DNA of 50,057 bases from Eubacterium sp. CAG:841 (GCA_000437375.1 FR898226.1:100636-150692), one strand, 5' to 3'. Positions 15,910-24,290 are shown, counted from the first letter of the stretch. Program-made: numbers and translations. Notes: generated from the letters alone by a model not told the origin.

Positions 15910-18024
15910 ATGAAAAATAAAATCATCAAAACGGTTTCCGTTGTGCTATGTGCCGCGCTTATGTGCGGTGCAGCATTTATGGGAATATATGCGGTTGCCG
16001 CAAACACCGGTAAGAAAAGCGACGACACAACAGGAGAAACAGTAAGTTCTGCGCCAGTTGTGGGCGATACATCCGTTACAAAAAAAGAGACTGTCTACGT
16101 CATCGCGGGAGCAGACGGTAGCGTAAAAAAGCTGATAGTCAGTGACTGGATAAAGAATGACGGAAAGAGCGACATTCTGACAGATGTCACGGAGGCTAAG
16201 GACATTGTCAACGTCAAGGGTGACGAGGAATACGTCATGGGCGGGGAAAACACATATGTCTGGAACGCAAACGGAAACGATATATATTACCAGGGCAATA
16301 TAGAAAAAGAGCTCCCCGTCAGCATAAAGATTACATACGAGCTGAATGGAAGTGTTATCAGTGCAGATGAAATCGCAGGGAAGAGCGGTAAGGTGAAAAT
16401 CCGCTTTGACTATATAAACAATGAGGTCAGAACCGTGAATATCAACGGTAATGACGAAAAAATTTATGTTCCTTTCGCAATGCTTACGGGGATTATCCTT
16501 GATACCGACACGTTTTCTTCCGTTGAAGTGTCGAACGGGAAAATCATAAATGATGGTGATCGCATTGCGGTTATCGGAATTGCACTTCCGGGACTTGCGG
16601 AAAGTCTTGGTGCCGATTCTGGTAAGCTCGATATTCCGTCATACGTGGAGATAACGGCGGATACAAAGAATTTCAGCCTGAAAAACACCGTCACCGTCGC
16701 CTCGAACGAGATTTTCGGTGGACTTGATTCCGAAAACACGGATGCCCTCGACGGAAAGATATCGGCTCTCACAGACGCTGTCGGCGAATTGACAGACGGC
16801 TCATCTGATCTTTATGACGGCGTCTGCACACTGCTTGACAAGTCTACAGAGCTTGTCGACGGTATAAACAAGCTCTATGAGGGCGCAGTTGCACTCAAAC
16901 AGGGAACGGTGCAGCTCAGATCCGGCTCATCGGATCTTGTCAGAGGAGCAAATCAACTCTATTCGGGACTCGGAAAACTGAATTCGAAGAATTCCGAGCT
17001 GAATGCAGGCGCAAAGCAAATATTTGATACGCTTCTTTCGACGGCATCTGCACAGCTTGCGTCAGCGGGGATAACGGATATTCCAGAGCTTACGATTGAA
17101 AATTACAATGCCACTCTTGCCGCAATCCTTCCTTCGCTTTCCGAAGAAAGCATTAGAACGAAGGTTGAGGAGACCGTCAAAGCAAGCGTAAACGCAAAGC
17201 GCGACGTCATAGAAGCGGGCGTTACGGCGGCTGTCAGACAGCAGATAGAGCAGAAAATAATTATGACGCAGGTTCTTGCGTCAATTGGCATGACAGAGGA
17301 AACCTACAAAGCCGGAATTGCAAACGGCACGGTTGCGGAGGAAATGCAGGCGGCTGTCAATGCGGCGGTCAGCGAAAAAATACAGGACGAGACAACACTC
17401 GGCGCGATATCCGGAATAGTTGACGCGCAAATGGGAAGCGAAGAGATTCGGTCGATTATCGCGGCGCAGACTGAAAATAAGGTAGAAGAGCTTATAGCAA
17501 CGAACCTTAATTCTCCGGAAACAAAGGCTCAGGCGGACGCCGCGGTCGCAAAAGCTGCAGCCGGTGCAGCAAGCATAAAGTCGCTTATTTCTCAACTTGA
17601 CAGCTACAATAAATTCTACAAAGGACTCGGCGAATACACGGAAGGCGTAAGCGAAGCATATGTCGGGACAGGCAAGCTGAAAAGCGGTGCAATCAGCCTC
17701 GAAAACGGTGCTGTAAGTCTTGACGCGGGCGCAAAACAGCTTCTTTCCGGACTTTTCACGATGAAAGAAAGCGCCCCTGCGCTCATAGACGGTATCGGCG
17801 AGCTCAAGGATGGCGCGATGCAACTCCGCGACGGACTTGCGCAGTTCTCCGAAAAAATAAAAGAAAAGCTTGAAGAGTACGGAGTCAGCACGGAGGAGCT
17901 TTCAGTTCGCATAAAGGCTTTGTCTGACGCTTCAAAAGAATATACGACATTTGCAGGCGCGGCGGAAGGCACGGAGAGTAGCGTCAAGTTCTTTTATCGT
18001 ACGGACTCCGTAAAGAGGAAATAA
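15910..18024 (+). CDS. YhgE/Pip-like exported heptad-repeat protein
   Basis: A 704-residue protein anchored by one N-terminal helix or signal peptide (VSVVLCAALMCGAAFMGIYAV). After a folded domain of about 250 residues there are two blocks with the L-x-x-G heptad pattern (LVDGINKLYEGAVALKQGT; LKSGAISLENGAVSLDAGA), with an alanine-rich coiled region between them. This is the extracellular arrangement of YhgE/Pip and similar proteins, but the C-terminal membrane part of YhgE is missing. GGAGGAG precedes the ATG. It lies in the MMPL operon and probably forms a long envelope-spanning accessory of that transporter. Confidence 0.75.
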   Translation: MKNKIIKTVSVVLCAALMCGAAFMGIYAVAANTGKKSDDTTGETVSSAPVVGDTSVTKKETVYVIAGADGSVKKLIVSDWIKNDGKSDILTDVTEAKDIVNVKGDEEYVMGGENTYVWNANGNDIYYQGNIEKELPVSIKITYELNGSVISADEIAGKSGKVKIRFDYINNEVRTVNINGNDEKIYVPFAMLTGIILDTDTFSSVEVSNGKIINDGDRIAVIGIALPGLAESLGADSGKLDIPSYVEITADTKNFSLKNTVTVASNEIFGGLDSENTDALDGKISALTDAVGELTDGSSDLYDGVCTLLDKSTELVDGINKLYEGAVALKQGTVQLRSGSSDLVRGANQLYSGLGKLNSKNSELNAGAKQIFDTLLSTASAQLASAGITDIPELTIENYNATLAAILPSLSEESIRTKVEETVKASVNAKRDVIEAGVTAAVRQQIEQKIIMTQVLASIGMTEETYKAGIANGTVAEEMQAAVNAAVSEKIQDETTLGAISGIVDAQMGSEEIRSIIAAQTENKVEELIATNLNSPETKAQADAAVAKAAAGAASIKSLISQLDSYNKFYKGLGEYTEGVSEAYVGTGKLKSGAISLENGAVSLDAGAKQLLSGLFTMKESAPALIDGIGELKDGAMQLRDGLAQFSEKIKEKLEEYGVSTEELSVRIKALSDASKEYTTFAGAAEGTESSVKFFYRTDSVKRK

Positions 18025-18027
18025 AGT

Positions 18028-18738
18028 ATGAATATATTTTTCACGCTGTTTTCGGTCTTTGTAATAGGCGCGAGCTTCGGCTGGGTGCTTGAATTGCTTT
18101 TTCGCAGAACGGTGCACGGAAAATGGATAAACCCAGGGTTCATGACGGGTCCTTGTCTCCCACTTTACGGCTTTGGGCATGTGCTTCTGTATCTTTTCTG
18201 CATGATCGACTTTTCGTTCATAGGTTCAAAGGCACTGGCGACTGCCGTAAGAATAATCATTCTGACCCTGCTTCTGACGGGAATAGAATATATAACGGGA
18301 CTGATTTTCGTCAAAAGGTTTCATGTCAAGCTTTGGGATTATTCAAAGCAATGGGGAAACATCGGTGGGATTGTTTGCCCGCTGTTTTCCCTTGCGTGGG
18401 GCGCAATAGGTACGTCATATTGCTTCCTTCTCGAACCGCACATAGAAAAGCTTGTTTCAAAGATGGTGTCGTCGCCGATTTGCGTATATCTTCTCGGCAC
18501 TTACATGGGTGTGCTGACAGTTGACCTTTTCTATTCGTTCAATATAGTCAGCAAGATAAAGAAATGGGCTGTTGAACAGAAATTTGACGTCCGCTATGAA
18601 AACCTCAAATCGGCTATACAGAGCAGGGCAAGGGCACTTAAAAGAAAGCATAATTTCCTTTTGCCTTTCAAATCGACGGAGGGGATTGCGGGCGAGCTTG
18701 AAAATTACAGAAATTCCGAAAGGGAAAATCCAAAATGA
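18028..18738 (+). CDS. CmpB-like membrane protein (PF06541 type)
   Basis: A 236-residue membrane protein with about four or five helices. The conserved pattern GWVLELLFRRTVHGKWINPG, then TGPCLPLYGFG and VKLWDYSKQWGNIGGIVCPLFSLAWG, identifies the family often labelled 'putative ABC transporter permease', although no ATPase is present. The C-terminal 60 residues are basic and cytosolic. GAGG precedes the ATG, 3 bases after the heptad-repeat gene. It is the last gene of the operon. Real function is unknown. Confidence 0.8.
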   Translation: MNIFFTLFSVFVIGASFGWVLELLFRRTVHGKWINPGFMTGPCLPLYGFGHVLLYLFCMIDFSFIGSKALATAVRIIILTLLLTGIEYITGLIFVKRFHVKLWDYSKQWGNIGGIVCPLFSLAWGAIGTSYCFLLEPHIEKLVSKMVSSPICVYLLGTYMGVLTVDLFYSFNIVSKIKKWAVEQKFDVRYENLKSAIQSRARALKRKHNFLLPFKSTEGIAGELENYRNSERENPK

Positions 18739-18742
18739 CATA

Positions 18743-18774
18743 AAAACGGGAACCACATTTATGGTTCCCGTTTT
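18743..18774. terminator. Bidirectional terminator
   Basis: A perfect 13-bp stem, AAAACGGGAACCA with TGGTTCCCGTTTT, 6-nt loop. It serves the plus-strand membrane operon and the minus-strand kinase remnant. Confidence 0.9.
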
Positions 18775-18786
18775 CCGTATCGAAAA

Positions 18787-19040
18787 TTATTTAAGATGGA
18801 ATACGAACTCAATGTTCTGACCGTCATCACTCTTAGCGGCAGCCGTTCCGCAGTGACCTTCGGCAATGCTGCGAGCAATCGAAAGTCCGATACCGAAGCT
18901 CCCTGTTCCGGCACTGCTCGATTCGTCCTGCCTGTAAAAGCGGTCGAAAAGCTTTGAGCAGTCGCCTTTTTCAATGCCTTCGCACTTGTTTGACGTTTTT
19001 ATTATAACGCCGTTCTTGGCTTTTTCAAGCGAAAATTCAA
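18787..19040 (-). pseudogene. C-terminal remnant of a sensor histidine kinase
   Basis: About 85 codons matching only the end of a histidine-kinase ATPase domain: FDRFYRQDESSS (F box), GSFGIGLSIARSIAEGHCG (G2 box) and a final DGQNIEFVFHLK. The membrane part, the phosphorylated-histidine domain and the N box are absent, and no response regulator is nearby. The frame runs without a credible start into the 3' end of the DUF5131 gene, so the break is at about 19040. It is a truncated relic, probably cut when the upstream DNA was inserted or deleted. Confidence 0.75.
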
Positions 19041-19831
19041 TATCCGAACTCTTTTTGGCAGGCATATTTTTCAGGCGTAAAGTAATCGTCAACAAGGTAA
19101 TCTATCCCTGCCTTGCGAGCCTGAACCAACTGATAGCCTCGTTTTATACGGTAAGTTTTTCCGCCTTTTATAAAATGAGCTCCGGTTTGGTGAAATCTAA
19201 ATGCTACTTTTTTCTCAACACATTGCCGACGAAGATCGAGAATCCAATCGTAATTACATGGGCGTGCATCAACTCCGGACTCGCCGCCTACGGAAACCTC
19301 GTCTATATCATCGTCAAGATATTTGGAAATGTTAATATGCTCAAGCATAGGCGCTACTATTATTGATTTATGTTTTATCGGTAGCGATTTGAAAATGGGA
19401 AGGCGATAATCAGCCATTTCCTGATTTTCAACAGTACAGCCTATAAGCACATTTTCATAACCATCTCCCCAATCGGACGGCAGACACTCTTTGAGTCTAT
19501 CTATTCGTTTGGTGAAAAAATAGAAATAGCAGTCATCTCTCAGACGCATCATCTTCCAACATTCTTGCCGCCATTCATCAGCATCTTTAAGCAAAAAATC
19601 TGATGTAAAGCAGGTAAATATTATTTTTCCGGACGGAATTTTATAGCTCCCGTCGCGTTTCTTTTTTACGGGCAAGTCAAATTGTCTGGTTTTGCGACAC
19701 AAACTGCTTGATATTTCGGCTCCGTACATTTCATCTTGCCGATATACATAGCAATATTTACATCCGGGACTTATTTTAGTGCATCCGTGCCATGGATTCC
19801 AATCGGCGTATACATTTTCTTTTTCGTTCAT
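19037..19831 (-). CDS. DUF5131 (phage Gp37/Gp68-like) radical-SAM-like protein
   Basis: A 264-residue protein with the DUF5131 signature. An N-terminal WNPWHGC is followed by a three-cysteine cluster, C17-x6-C24-x2-C27, which could hold an iron-sulfur cluster as in radical SAM enzymes. IFTCFTSDFLLKDADEWR, FFTKRIDRL, VSVGGESG and VAFRFHQTGAHF are the other family landmarks. Members occur in phages and bacterial genomes; the reaction is unknown. The gene has its own promoter and ends inside or next to the kinase remnant, which suggests it arrived by transfer. Confidence 0.82.
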   Translation of the reverse strand: MNEKENVYADWNPWHGCTKISPGCKYCYVYRQDEMYGAEISSSLCRKTRQFDLPVKKKRDGSYKIPSGKIIFTCFTSDFLLKDADEWRQECWKMMRLRDDCYFYFFTKRIDRLKECLPSDWGDGYENVLIGCTVENQEMADYRLPIFKSLPIKHKSIIVAPMLEHINISKYLDDDIDEVSVGGESGVDARPCNYDWILDLRRQCVEKKVAFRFHQTGAHFIKGGKTYRIKRGYQLVQARKAGIDYLVDDYFTPEKYACQKEFGY

Positions 19832-19864
19832 TGTTGTTCCGACTTATTTTTTATTTGTGATTTT

Positions 19865-19893
19865 ATTTTATACCTCTATATGTGATTTGTCAA
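19865..19893 (-). promoter_or_regulatory. Promoter of the DUF5131 gene
   Basis: On the minus strand TTGACA (19888-19893) is followed 17 bp later by TAAAAT; a TATAAA overlaps it two bases earlier. Confidence 0.55.
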
Positions 19894-19970
19894 CATTACG
19901 GACGATTGGTATAGGTCGATTTTTCTTTTCTATAATTACCTGATACAACTCTACTCCGAAAAGATTTGTA

Positions 19971-19999
19971 TTGAAAATAATCGTTTTAGATGCTATAAT
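19971..19999 (+). promoter_or_regulatory. Promoter of the TetR gene
   Basis: TTGAAA at 19971-19976 and TATAAT at 19994-19999 with a 17-bp spacer. Confidence 0.7.
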
Positions 20000-20045
20000 A
20001 AATTTATAATAACTTGATGCGACAAAAGGAGCGACACGATTACAT

Positions 20046-20621
20046 ATGGCAAACTTCACGAAGCAGGCAATAAAATCGTCCTTTATGAAGCTGCTTAATG
20101 AGCAGCCTTTGAGCAAAATCAGCGTACGGGATATTGTCGAGGACTGCGGAATAAACCGTAACTCTTTTTACTATCATTTTCAGGATATACCATCACTTAT
20201 TGAAGAAATAATCAAAGAAGAAGCGGATAAAATAATTGCACAGTGTCCTACTGTAAATTCTCTTGAGGAATGCGTTGATCTTGCATTCAAATTTGCTTTG
20301 GAAAACAAAAAAGCGGTGATGCACATATACAATTCTGCAAATCGTGACATTTATGAGAGATCCAAAATGAAGGTCTGCGAATACATAGTCACTGCTTACT
20401 GTGATACTGTTTTCGGAAAAAATGCCGTCAGCGAATATGATAGGGCAACCGCTATAATGTTTCTTAAGTGCGAGCTTTTCGGACTTTCATATGAGTGGAT
20501 AGAAAAAGGAATGAAAGATGATGCCATAAACGAAATGTATCATATAATTGAAATGAGTCGAGGATTTTCGGACGAAATTATAAAAAGAAGCAAAGAAAAA
20601 AGTTCAAATGAGAAAATTTAA
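20046..20621 (+). CDS. TetR/AcrR-family transcriptional regulator
   Basis: A 191-residue regulator. The N-terminal HTH is clear: FMKLLNEQPLSKISVRDIVE, then CGINRNSFYYHFQDIPSLIE, which includes the recognition helix and the conserved YYHF. The rest is an all-helical ligand and dimer domain of the TetR_C type seen in DhaS-like regulators. The ATG at 20046 lies downstream of AAAGGAG with a rather long spacing. It stands alone between two terminators, so its targets are not evident; whether it binds the palindromes at 6871-6912 is an open question. Confidence 0.88.
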   Translation: MANFTKQAIKSSFMKLLNEQPLSKISVRDIVEDCGINRNSFYYHFQDIPSLIEEIIKEEADKIIAQCPTVNSLEECVDLAFKFALENKKAVMHIYNSANRDIYERSKMKVCEYIVTAYCDTVFGKNAVSEYDRATAIMFLKCELFGLSYEWIEKGMKDDAINEMYHIIEMSRGFSDEIIKRSKEKSSNEKI

Positions 20622-20660
20622 AAACAAACCTGAAAAATTTCTTTTAGCTATTTATTTCAC

Positions 20661-20696
20661 GAGTAGAGTCGCAGAGAACGACTCTACTTTTTTATT
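20661..20696 (+). terminator. TetR gene terminator
   Basis: AGTAGAGTCG and CGACTCTACT with a 7-nt loop, followed by a run of T residues. Confidence 0.9.
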
Positions 20697-20751
20697 ATAT
20701 TATATTTTGAAAAACACCAGCTTAATGTCCTGTTCTCATCTCATAATATAG

Positions 20752-20783
20752 AAAACGGTACAACTATTGTTGCACCGTTTTTT
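20752..20783. terminator. Terminator after the ribokinase gene
   Basis: AAAACGGT-A-CAAC pairs with GTTG-C-ACCGTTTT around TATT; T runs lie on both sides, so it can act in both directions. It lies just downstream of the minus-strand ribokinase. Confidence 0.82.
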
Positions 20784-20788
20784 ACTGA

Positions 20789-21679
20789 TCAGTTGTTTTT
20801 GAGAAATTCCTCAACTTCATCCATCGTTGGTATTGATGGTGACGCTCCTTTCCTTGTTACCGCGATTGCAGAAGCGGCAGAAGCTATTCTAAGTGCTTCT
20901 TCGGCTGTCTTTCCCGATGATACGGATGAGATAAAAAATCCTGTAAAAGTATCTCCGGCGGCAGTAGTGTCAATTGCTTTAACCCGGAAAATTCCAAATG
21001 AATATTTTCCGTCTTTACCGCTGTATCGTGCGCCTTTGTCTCCGAGTGTGAGAACAGTACTTATTCCCGGCGCCTTTTTTTCAAGCTCTGAAATGATTTC
21101 ATCAGGATTGCTTTTTCCTGTCATATCATAGCCTTCGGTTTCATTCAAAAGCATATAATCGACAAGGGAAGTGTCAACACTTTTCAGTGTTTCATCCATA
21201 GGAGAGGGGTTAAGAACGACCTTCATCTTTTTTGCTTTTGCCTTTTTCATTATAAGGTCAAGTGCATTTATTTCGTTCTGAAGAACGATAAAGTCGCCTT
21301 CCGAAAACTCGGAAAGGACTGAATCAATATATTCTTCGGTCATGCATCTGTTCGCGCCGCCATAAATTATAATACGATTTTTTCCGCTGGGGTCTACCTC
21401 GATTATCGCATGACCTGACGGAGCGCTAACCTTTTTTATAAGATGAGTATCAACACCTGCATCCGAAAGTGCATTTACGAGAATATCTCCGTCATCACCT
21501 ACACACCCCGCGTGAAAAACATTTGCACCAGCTTTGGCAAGCGAGATGGATTGGTTAAGCCCTTTCCCACCGCAAAATGTTTCGCGTTTGAGCGCGCTTA
21601 TAGTTTCGCCTGGAGCCACAAAATGATCTGTACTGTAAACATAATCACAATTAAGCGATCCAAAACTAAGAATTTTCAA
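20789..21679 (-). CDS. Ribokinase-like PfkB-family sugar kinase
   Basis: A 296-residue kinase, close to E. coli RbsK in length. GGKGLNQ at residues 37-43 is the N-terminal PfkB signature, NPSPM at 157-161 is the ribokinase-type substrate segment, and DTTAAGDTFTG at 237-247 carries the catalytic base D243 and the anion hole. It phosphorylates ribose or a related nucleoside sugar with ATP. It starts 13 bases after the ADP-ribosylglycohydrolase gene. The pair suggests release of ribose or ADP-ribose followed by phosphorylation, but the substrate is inferred. Confidence 0.88.
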   Translation of the reverse strand: MKILSFGSLNCDYVYSTDHFVAPGETISALKRETFCGGKGLNQSISLAKAGANVFHAGCVGDDGDILVNALSDAGVDTHLIKKVSAPSGHAIIEVDPSGKNRIIIYGGANRCMTEEYIDSVLSEFSEGDFIVLQNEINALDLIMKKAKAKKMKVVLNPSPMDETLKSVDTSLVDYMLLNETEGYDMTGKSNPDEIISELEKKAPGISTVLTLGDKGARYSGKDGKYSFGIFRVKAIDTTAAGDTFTGFFISSVSSGKTAEEALRIASAASAIAVTRKGASPSIPTMDEVEEFLKNN

Positions 21680-21692
21680 GTTTGTCCACTCC

Positions 21693-23276
21693 TTATTTTA
21701 TATTTTCGGGGAAGAAATCAAGAGTTTTCTTTGCCATTTCTCTAATTGAAACTTTATCAAAGCCAAATATCGATGCACAAAGTGTGTCATTTACTCTTCC
21801 ACCCCAATATTCGGGGATATTGCTTCCACCAAGAGCCACACCGAGTATTGAACCGGCAGTAGCGGCATTGCAGTCTGTATCAAAACCTTCGCTTACTGAA
21901 AGGCATACTGTCTTTCCGTAGTCTTTTTCTCCGTAAAGAAGGGAAGCGGCGACGATTATTGCGTTTGAAATTGTATGGCACCAATCATAGTTATTTTTTT
22001 CGTTCCAATTTGCGTGGAGCTTTTTCCATACGTCTTCAATGTTTACTCCGTTTTCATAATCGGTTATAACTTCATTTATGCTTTCATAAAGTCTTGATGT
22101 TTTAGGAATGTACGCAAGTCCTGTTTTTATAATTTCTTTGATGTCATCGGTCCCGAAAGCTGCAGCAATCATAGCGGAAACCCACATTTCACCGTAAATG
22201 CCGTTTTTAACATGAGAAATTGACGCATCACGGAAAGCCATAGAAGCGGCTGTTTTAGGATCGCAGGGATTTACATATCCAAAGAAGTCTCCGCGTATCT
22301 GAGCGCCGATATATTCTCTGTAAGCGTTCTTATATACAGCTGAAACAGGAGGACGGAAGCCGTTTACAAAGTTTCTGTAAGCAACACGTTCTGCCGTGCA
22401 ATAAGCGTTCTTGCCCTGACGCTCTATCCATACGTTCATAACGTCGTTGGGTGTAAAGTCACGTCCGAATTTCTTGAGAATTATATATCCTATGAGAATG
22501 TAGTTTGTGTCATCATCAACGGGCATCATTCCAAAGTCTGAAGGATAAGCTCTCTTGTCAATAGGGAAAGAAATGTCCTTCATAACCTCTTCGGTTATCT
22601 CTTCTCTTGATATATAACGTGATATAGGATAGTTATTTGTTCTCTTAAGAATCTCATCAAGCGTAGGCTTGAGAATTCCTTCAATGGGCTTTCCTAGATA
22701 ACATCCGCATATTCTGCCAAGCCACCCACCGTATACTTTATCGGCAACAACATCTTTTTCGGGCATTTTGAGTTTCGCATGTTCTTCGCTGCAAAGTCTG
22801 CAGATGTGTTCATAATCGGAGGGTTCTGTATATTTGTAGTTTTCTACCTGTTTGGCATCACGAACCATTTTATAAAGAATGTCTGCAATCTCGTCTTTTT
22901 CGAATACTTCGGGCATTGATGCCACAGCGTCGAAAAGTGAGGCATATTTGCTTATATCCTTGCCTTCATCTATACTCTGTTTGTATTCTATTTTAAGCGT
23001 TTTGCTGTATGACTCCCATGAACTCCAATTATTATAGTCGGGAAGATCGTTTGTATTATCGGAGCTTGTATTGTTTTCAGTAGTTTCGCTTGCAAAACTG
23101 TCGAGTGTTACACCAAAAACATCTGCCATTGAAATAAGGTGAGCAAGATCGGGAGTAGCTCCGCCGCTTTCCCATTTCTGTATAGCCTGTCTTGAAACTC
23201 CGAGAAGCGCACCGAGTTTTTCTTGGGAAAGTCCCATGCGCTTTCTTTCGCATATTATTTTTTCAAAATTGAACAT
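21693..23276 (-). CDS. XRE-type HTH fused to an ADP-ribosylglycohydrolase
   Basis: A 527-residue two-domain protein. Residues 1-65 are a Cro/cI-type HTH (MGLSQEKLGALLGVSRQAIQ, WESGGATPDL). After a polar linker and about 100 unassigned residues, residues 180-527 match the ADP-ribosylglycohydrolase (DraG/ARH) fold: YGGWLGRICGCYLGKPIEG, the first metal site MPVDDDTN at 251-258 and the second, GFDTDCNAA, with D466, D468 and N470. Both dinuclear Mg sites look intact, so it may be catalytically active. The start at 23276 follows GGAGG. A palindrome covers its promoter, so it probably represses itself. The next gene is a ribokinase. Substrate unknown. Confidence 0.85.
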   Translation of the reverse strand: MFNFEKIICERKRMGLSQEKLGALLGVSRQAIQKWESGGATPDLAHLISMADVFGVTLDSFASETTENNTSSDNTNDLPDYNNWSSWESYSKTLKIEYKQSIDEGKDISKYASLFDAVASMPEVFEKDEIADILYKMVRDAKQVENYKYTEPSDYEHICRLCSEEHAKLKMPEKDVVADKVYGGWLGRICGCYLGKPIEGILKPTLDEILKRTNNYPISRYISREEITEEVMKDISFPIDKRAYPSDFGMMPVDDDTNYILIGYIILKKFGRDFTPNDVMNVWIERQGKNAYCTAERVAYRNFVNGFRPPVSAVYKNAYREYIGAQIRGDFFGYVNPCDPKTAASMAFRDASISHVKNGIYGEMWVSAMIAAAFGTDDIKEIIKTGLAYIPKTSRLYESINEVITDYENGVNIEDVWKKLHANWNEKNNYDWCHTISNAIIVAASLLYGEKDYGKTVCLSVSEGFDTDCNAATAGSILGVALGGSNIPEYWGGRVNDTLCASIFGFDKVSIREMAKKTLDFFPENIK

Positions 23277-23314
23277 TGTGGTTTTCCTCCAAAAACAAAT
23301 AAATTTCCACATTG

Positions 23315-23346
23315 CTTATTGTAATCGAAACATTGCAATAAGTCAA
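23315..23346 (-). promoter_or_regulatory. Promoter and palindromic operator of the XRE-ADP-ribosylglycohydrolase gene
   Basis: On the minus strand TTGACT-17-TACAAT forms a good promoter. A 28-bp palindrome, CTTATTG-N14-CAATAAG with further matches inside (AAT/ATT), spans 23315-23342 and covers the -35 to -10 region. The likely binder is the HTH of the protein itself. Confidence 0.65.
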
Positions 23347-23448
23347 GCAAATTATAGAAGCTAATGGAGTAATTTAAAAAAATTCTTTATCTCGTAAATC
23401 AATTGCAAATAAATTTCATTTATTGATAGCAAATAAAATATTTTTCTA

Positions 23449-23477
23449 TTGAAAAAATTTTTGATATATGATATATT
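23449..23477 (+). promoter_or_regulatory. proBAC promoter
   Basis: TTGAAA at 23449-23454 and TATATT at 23472-23477, 17 bp apart. No T-box or other leader RNA is seen in the short leader. Confidence 0.6.
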
Positions 23478-23514
23478 TATAGAAAATTTTATTTAAAGGG
23501 TCGTTATTTTATTA

Positions 23515-24285
23515 ATGAAAATTGTAGTTAAAGTAGGCACATCAACGCTTACTCATGTCACCGGATGTGTGAACATAAGAAGAATAGAAAAACTGGTTAA
23601 AGTACTCAGCGACATTAAAAACGCAGGAAATCAAGTGATACTTGTTTCTTCCGGAGCCATTGCTATGGGAGTAGGTAAACTCAATCTTGAAAAACGCCCC
23701 GTTGACATTGCAGGGAAGCAGGCGGCGGCAGCGGTGGGGCAGTGCGAGCTTATGTACACATACGACAAGTTGTTTTTGCAGTACAATCAGACAGTGGCTC
23801 AGATCCTTCTTACGGCTGAAGACCTAAGAACCCCGGACAGGCACATGAAATTTGAGAATACAATGCAAAAGTTGCTTGAACTCAGAGCGCTTCCGATAAT
23901 AAACGAAAATGATACTGTTTCGACGGATGAAATAAAAATCGGAGATAATGATACACTTGCGGCAATCGTTGCCGAAAGTACGGGGGCGGATCTTCTTGTT
24001 CTCATGTCTGATATAGACGGTCTTTATGATAAGGATCCGCACAAATTCGATAATGCTGTACTTATTCGTGACGTATTTGATTTGAACGACGATATAATGG
24101 CACTCGGAGGAGATGCCGGTACGGAACGCGGAACAGGCGGAATGGCGACAAAACTTCAGGCGGCAAAAATAGCAAATTCCGCAGGTTGCGATATGATAAT
24201 AATGCAGGGAGACAACCCCGAAAGCTTATACAGTATAATCGACGGAAATCCCATAGGAACAAAATTTCACGCAAAGAGAGTATAA
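23515..24285 (+). CDS. proB: Glutamate 5-kinase, short form without PUA domain
   Basis: A 256-residue amino-acid kinase that phosphorylates glutamate in the first step of proline synthesis. Family landmarks are KVGTSTLTH at the N-terminus, VSSGAIAMGVGKL, INENDTVSTDEIKIGDNDTL (substrate and ATP sites) and GTGGMATKLQAAKIA. The C-terminal PUA domain of the 367-residue E. coli enzyme is absent, as in a number of Bacillota. Ribosome binding site AAAGGG is rather far (14 bases) from the ATG. proA starts 5 bases later. Confidence 0.95.
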   Translation: MKIVVKVGTSTLTHVTGCVNIRRIEKLVKVLSDIKNAGNQVILVSSGAIAMGVGKLNLEKRPVDIAGKQAAAAVGQCELMYTYDKLFLQYNQTVAQILLTAEDLRTPDRHMKFENTMQKLLELRALPIINENDTVSTDEIKIGDNDTLAAIVAESTGADLLVLMSDIDGLYDKDPHKFDNAVLIRDVFDLNDDIMALGGDAGTERGTGGMATKLQAAKIANSAGCDMIIMQGDNPESLYSIIDGNPIGTKFHAKRV

Positions 24286-24290
24286 AGAAA

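Noticed and set aside
18028..18738. True ABC transporter permease
   Set aside because: The family label exists, but no ATPase or binding protein is encoded nearby, and topology and motifs fit the CmpB-like family of unknown role.
20046..20621. TetR protein as the regulator of the 6.9-kb operon
   Set aside because: It lies 13 kb away as a single gene; no copy of the TGTAC palindrome was noticed at its own promoter. Kept only as an open test, not as a claim.
23313..23514. T-box leader before proB
   Set aside because: Too short after the predicted promoter, with no T-box sequence and no terminator/antiterminator pair.
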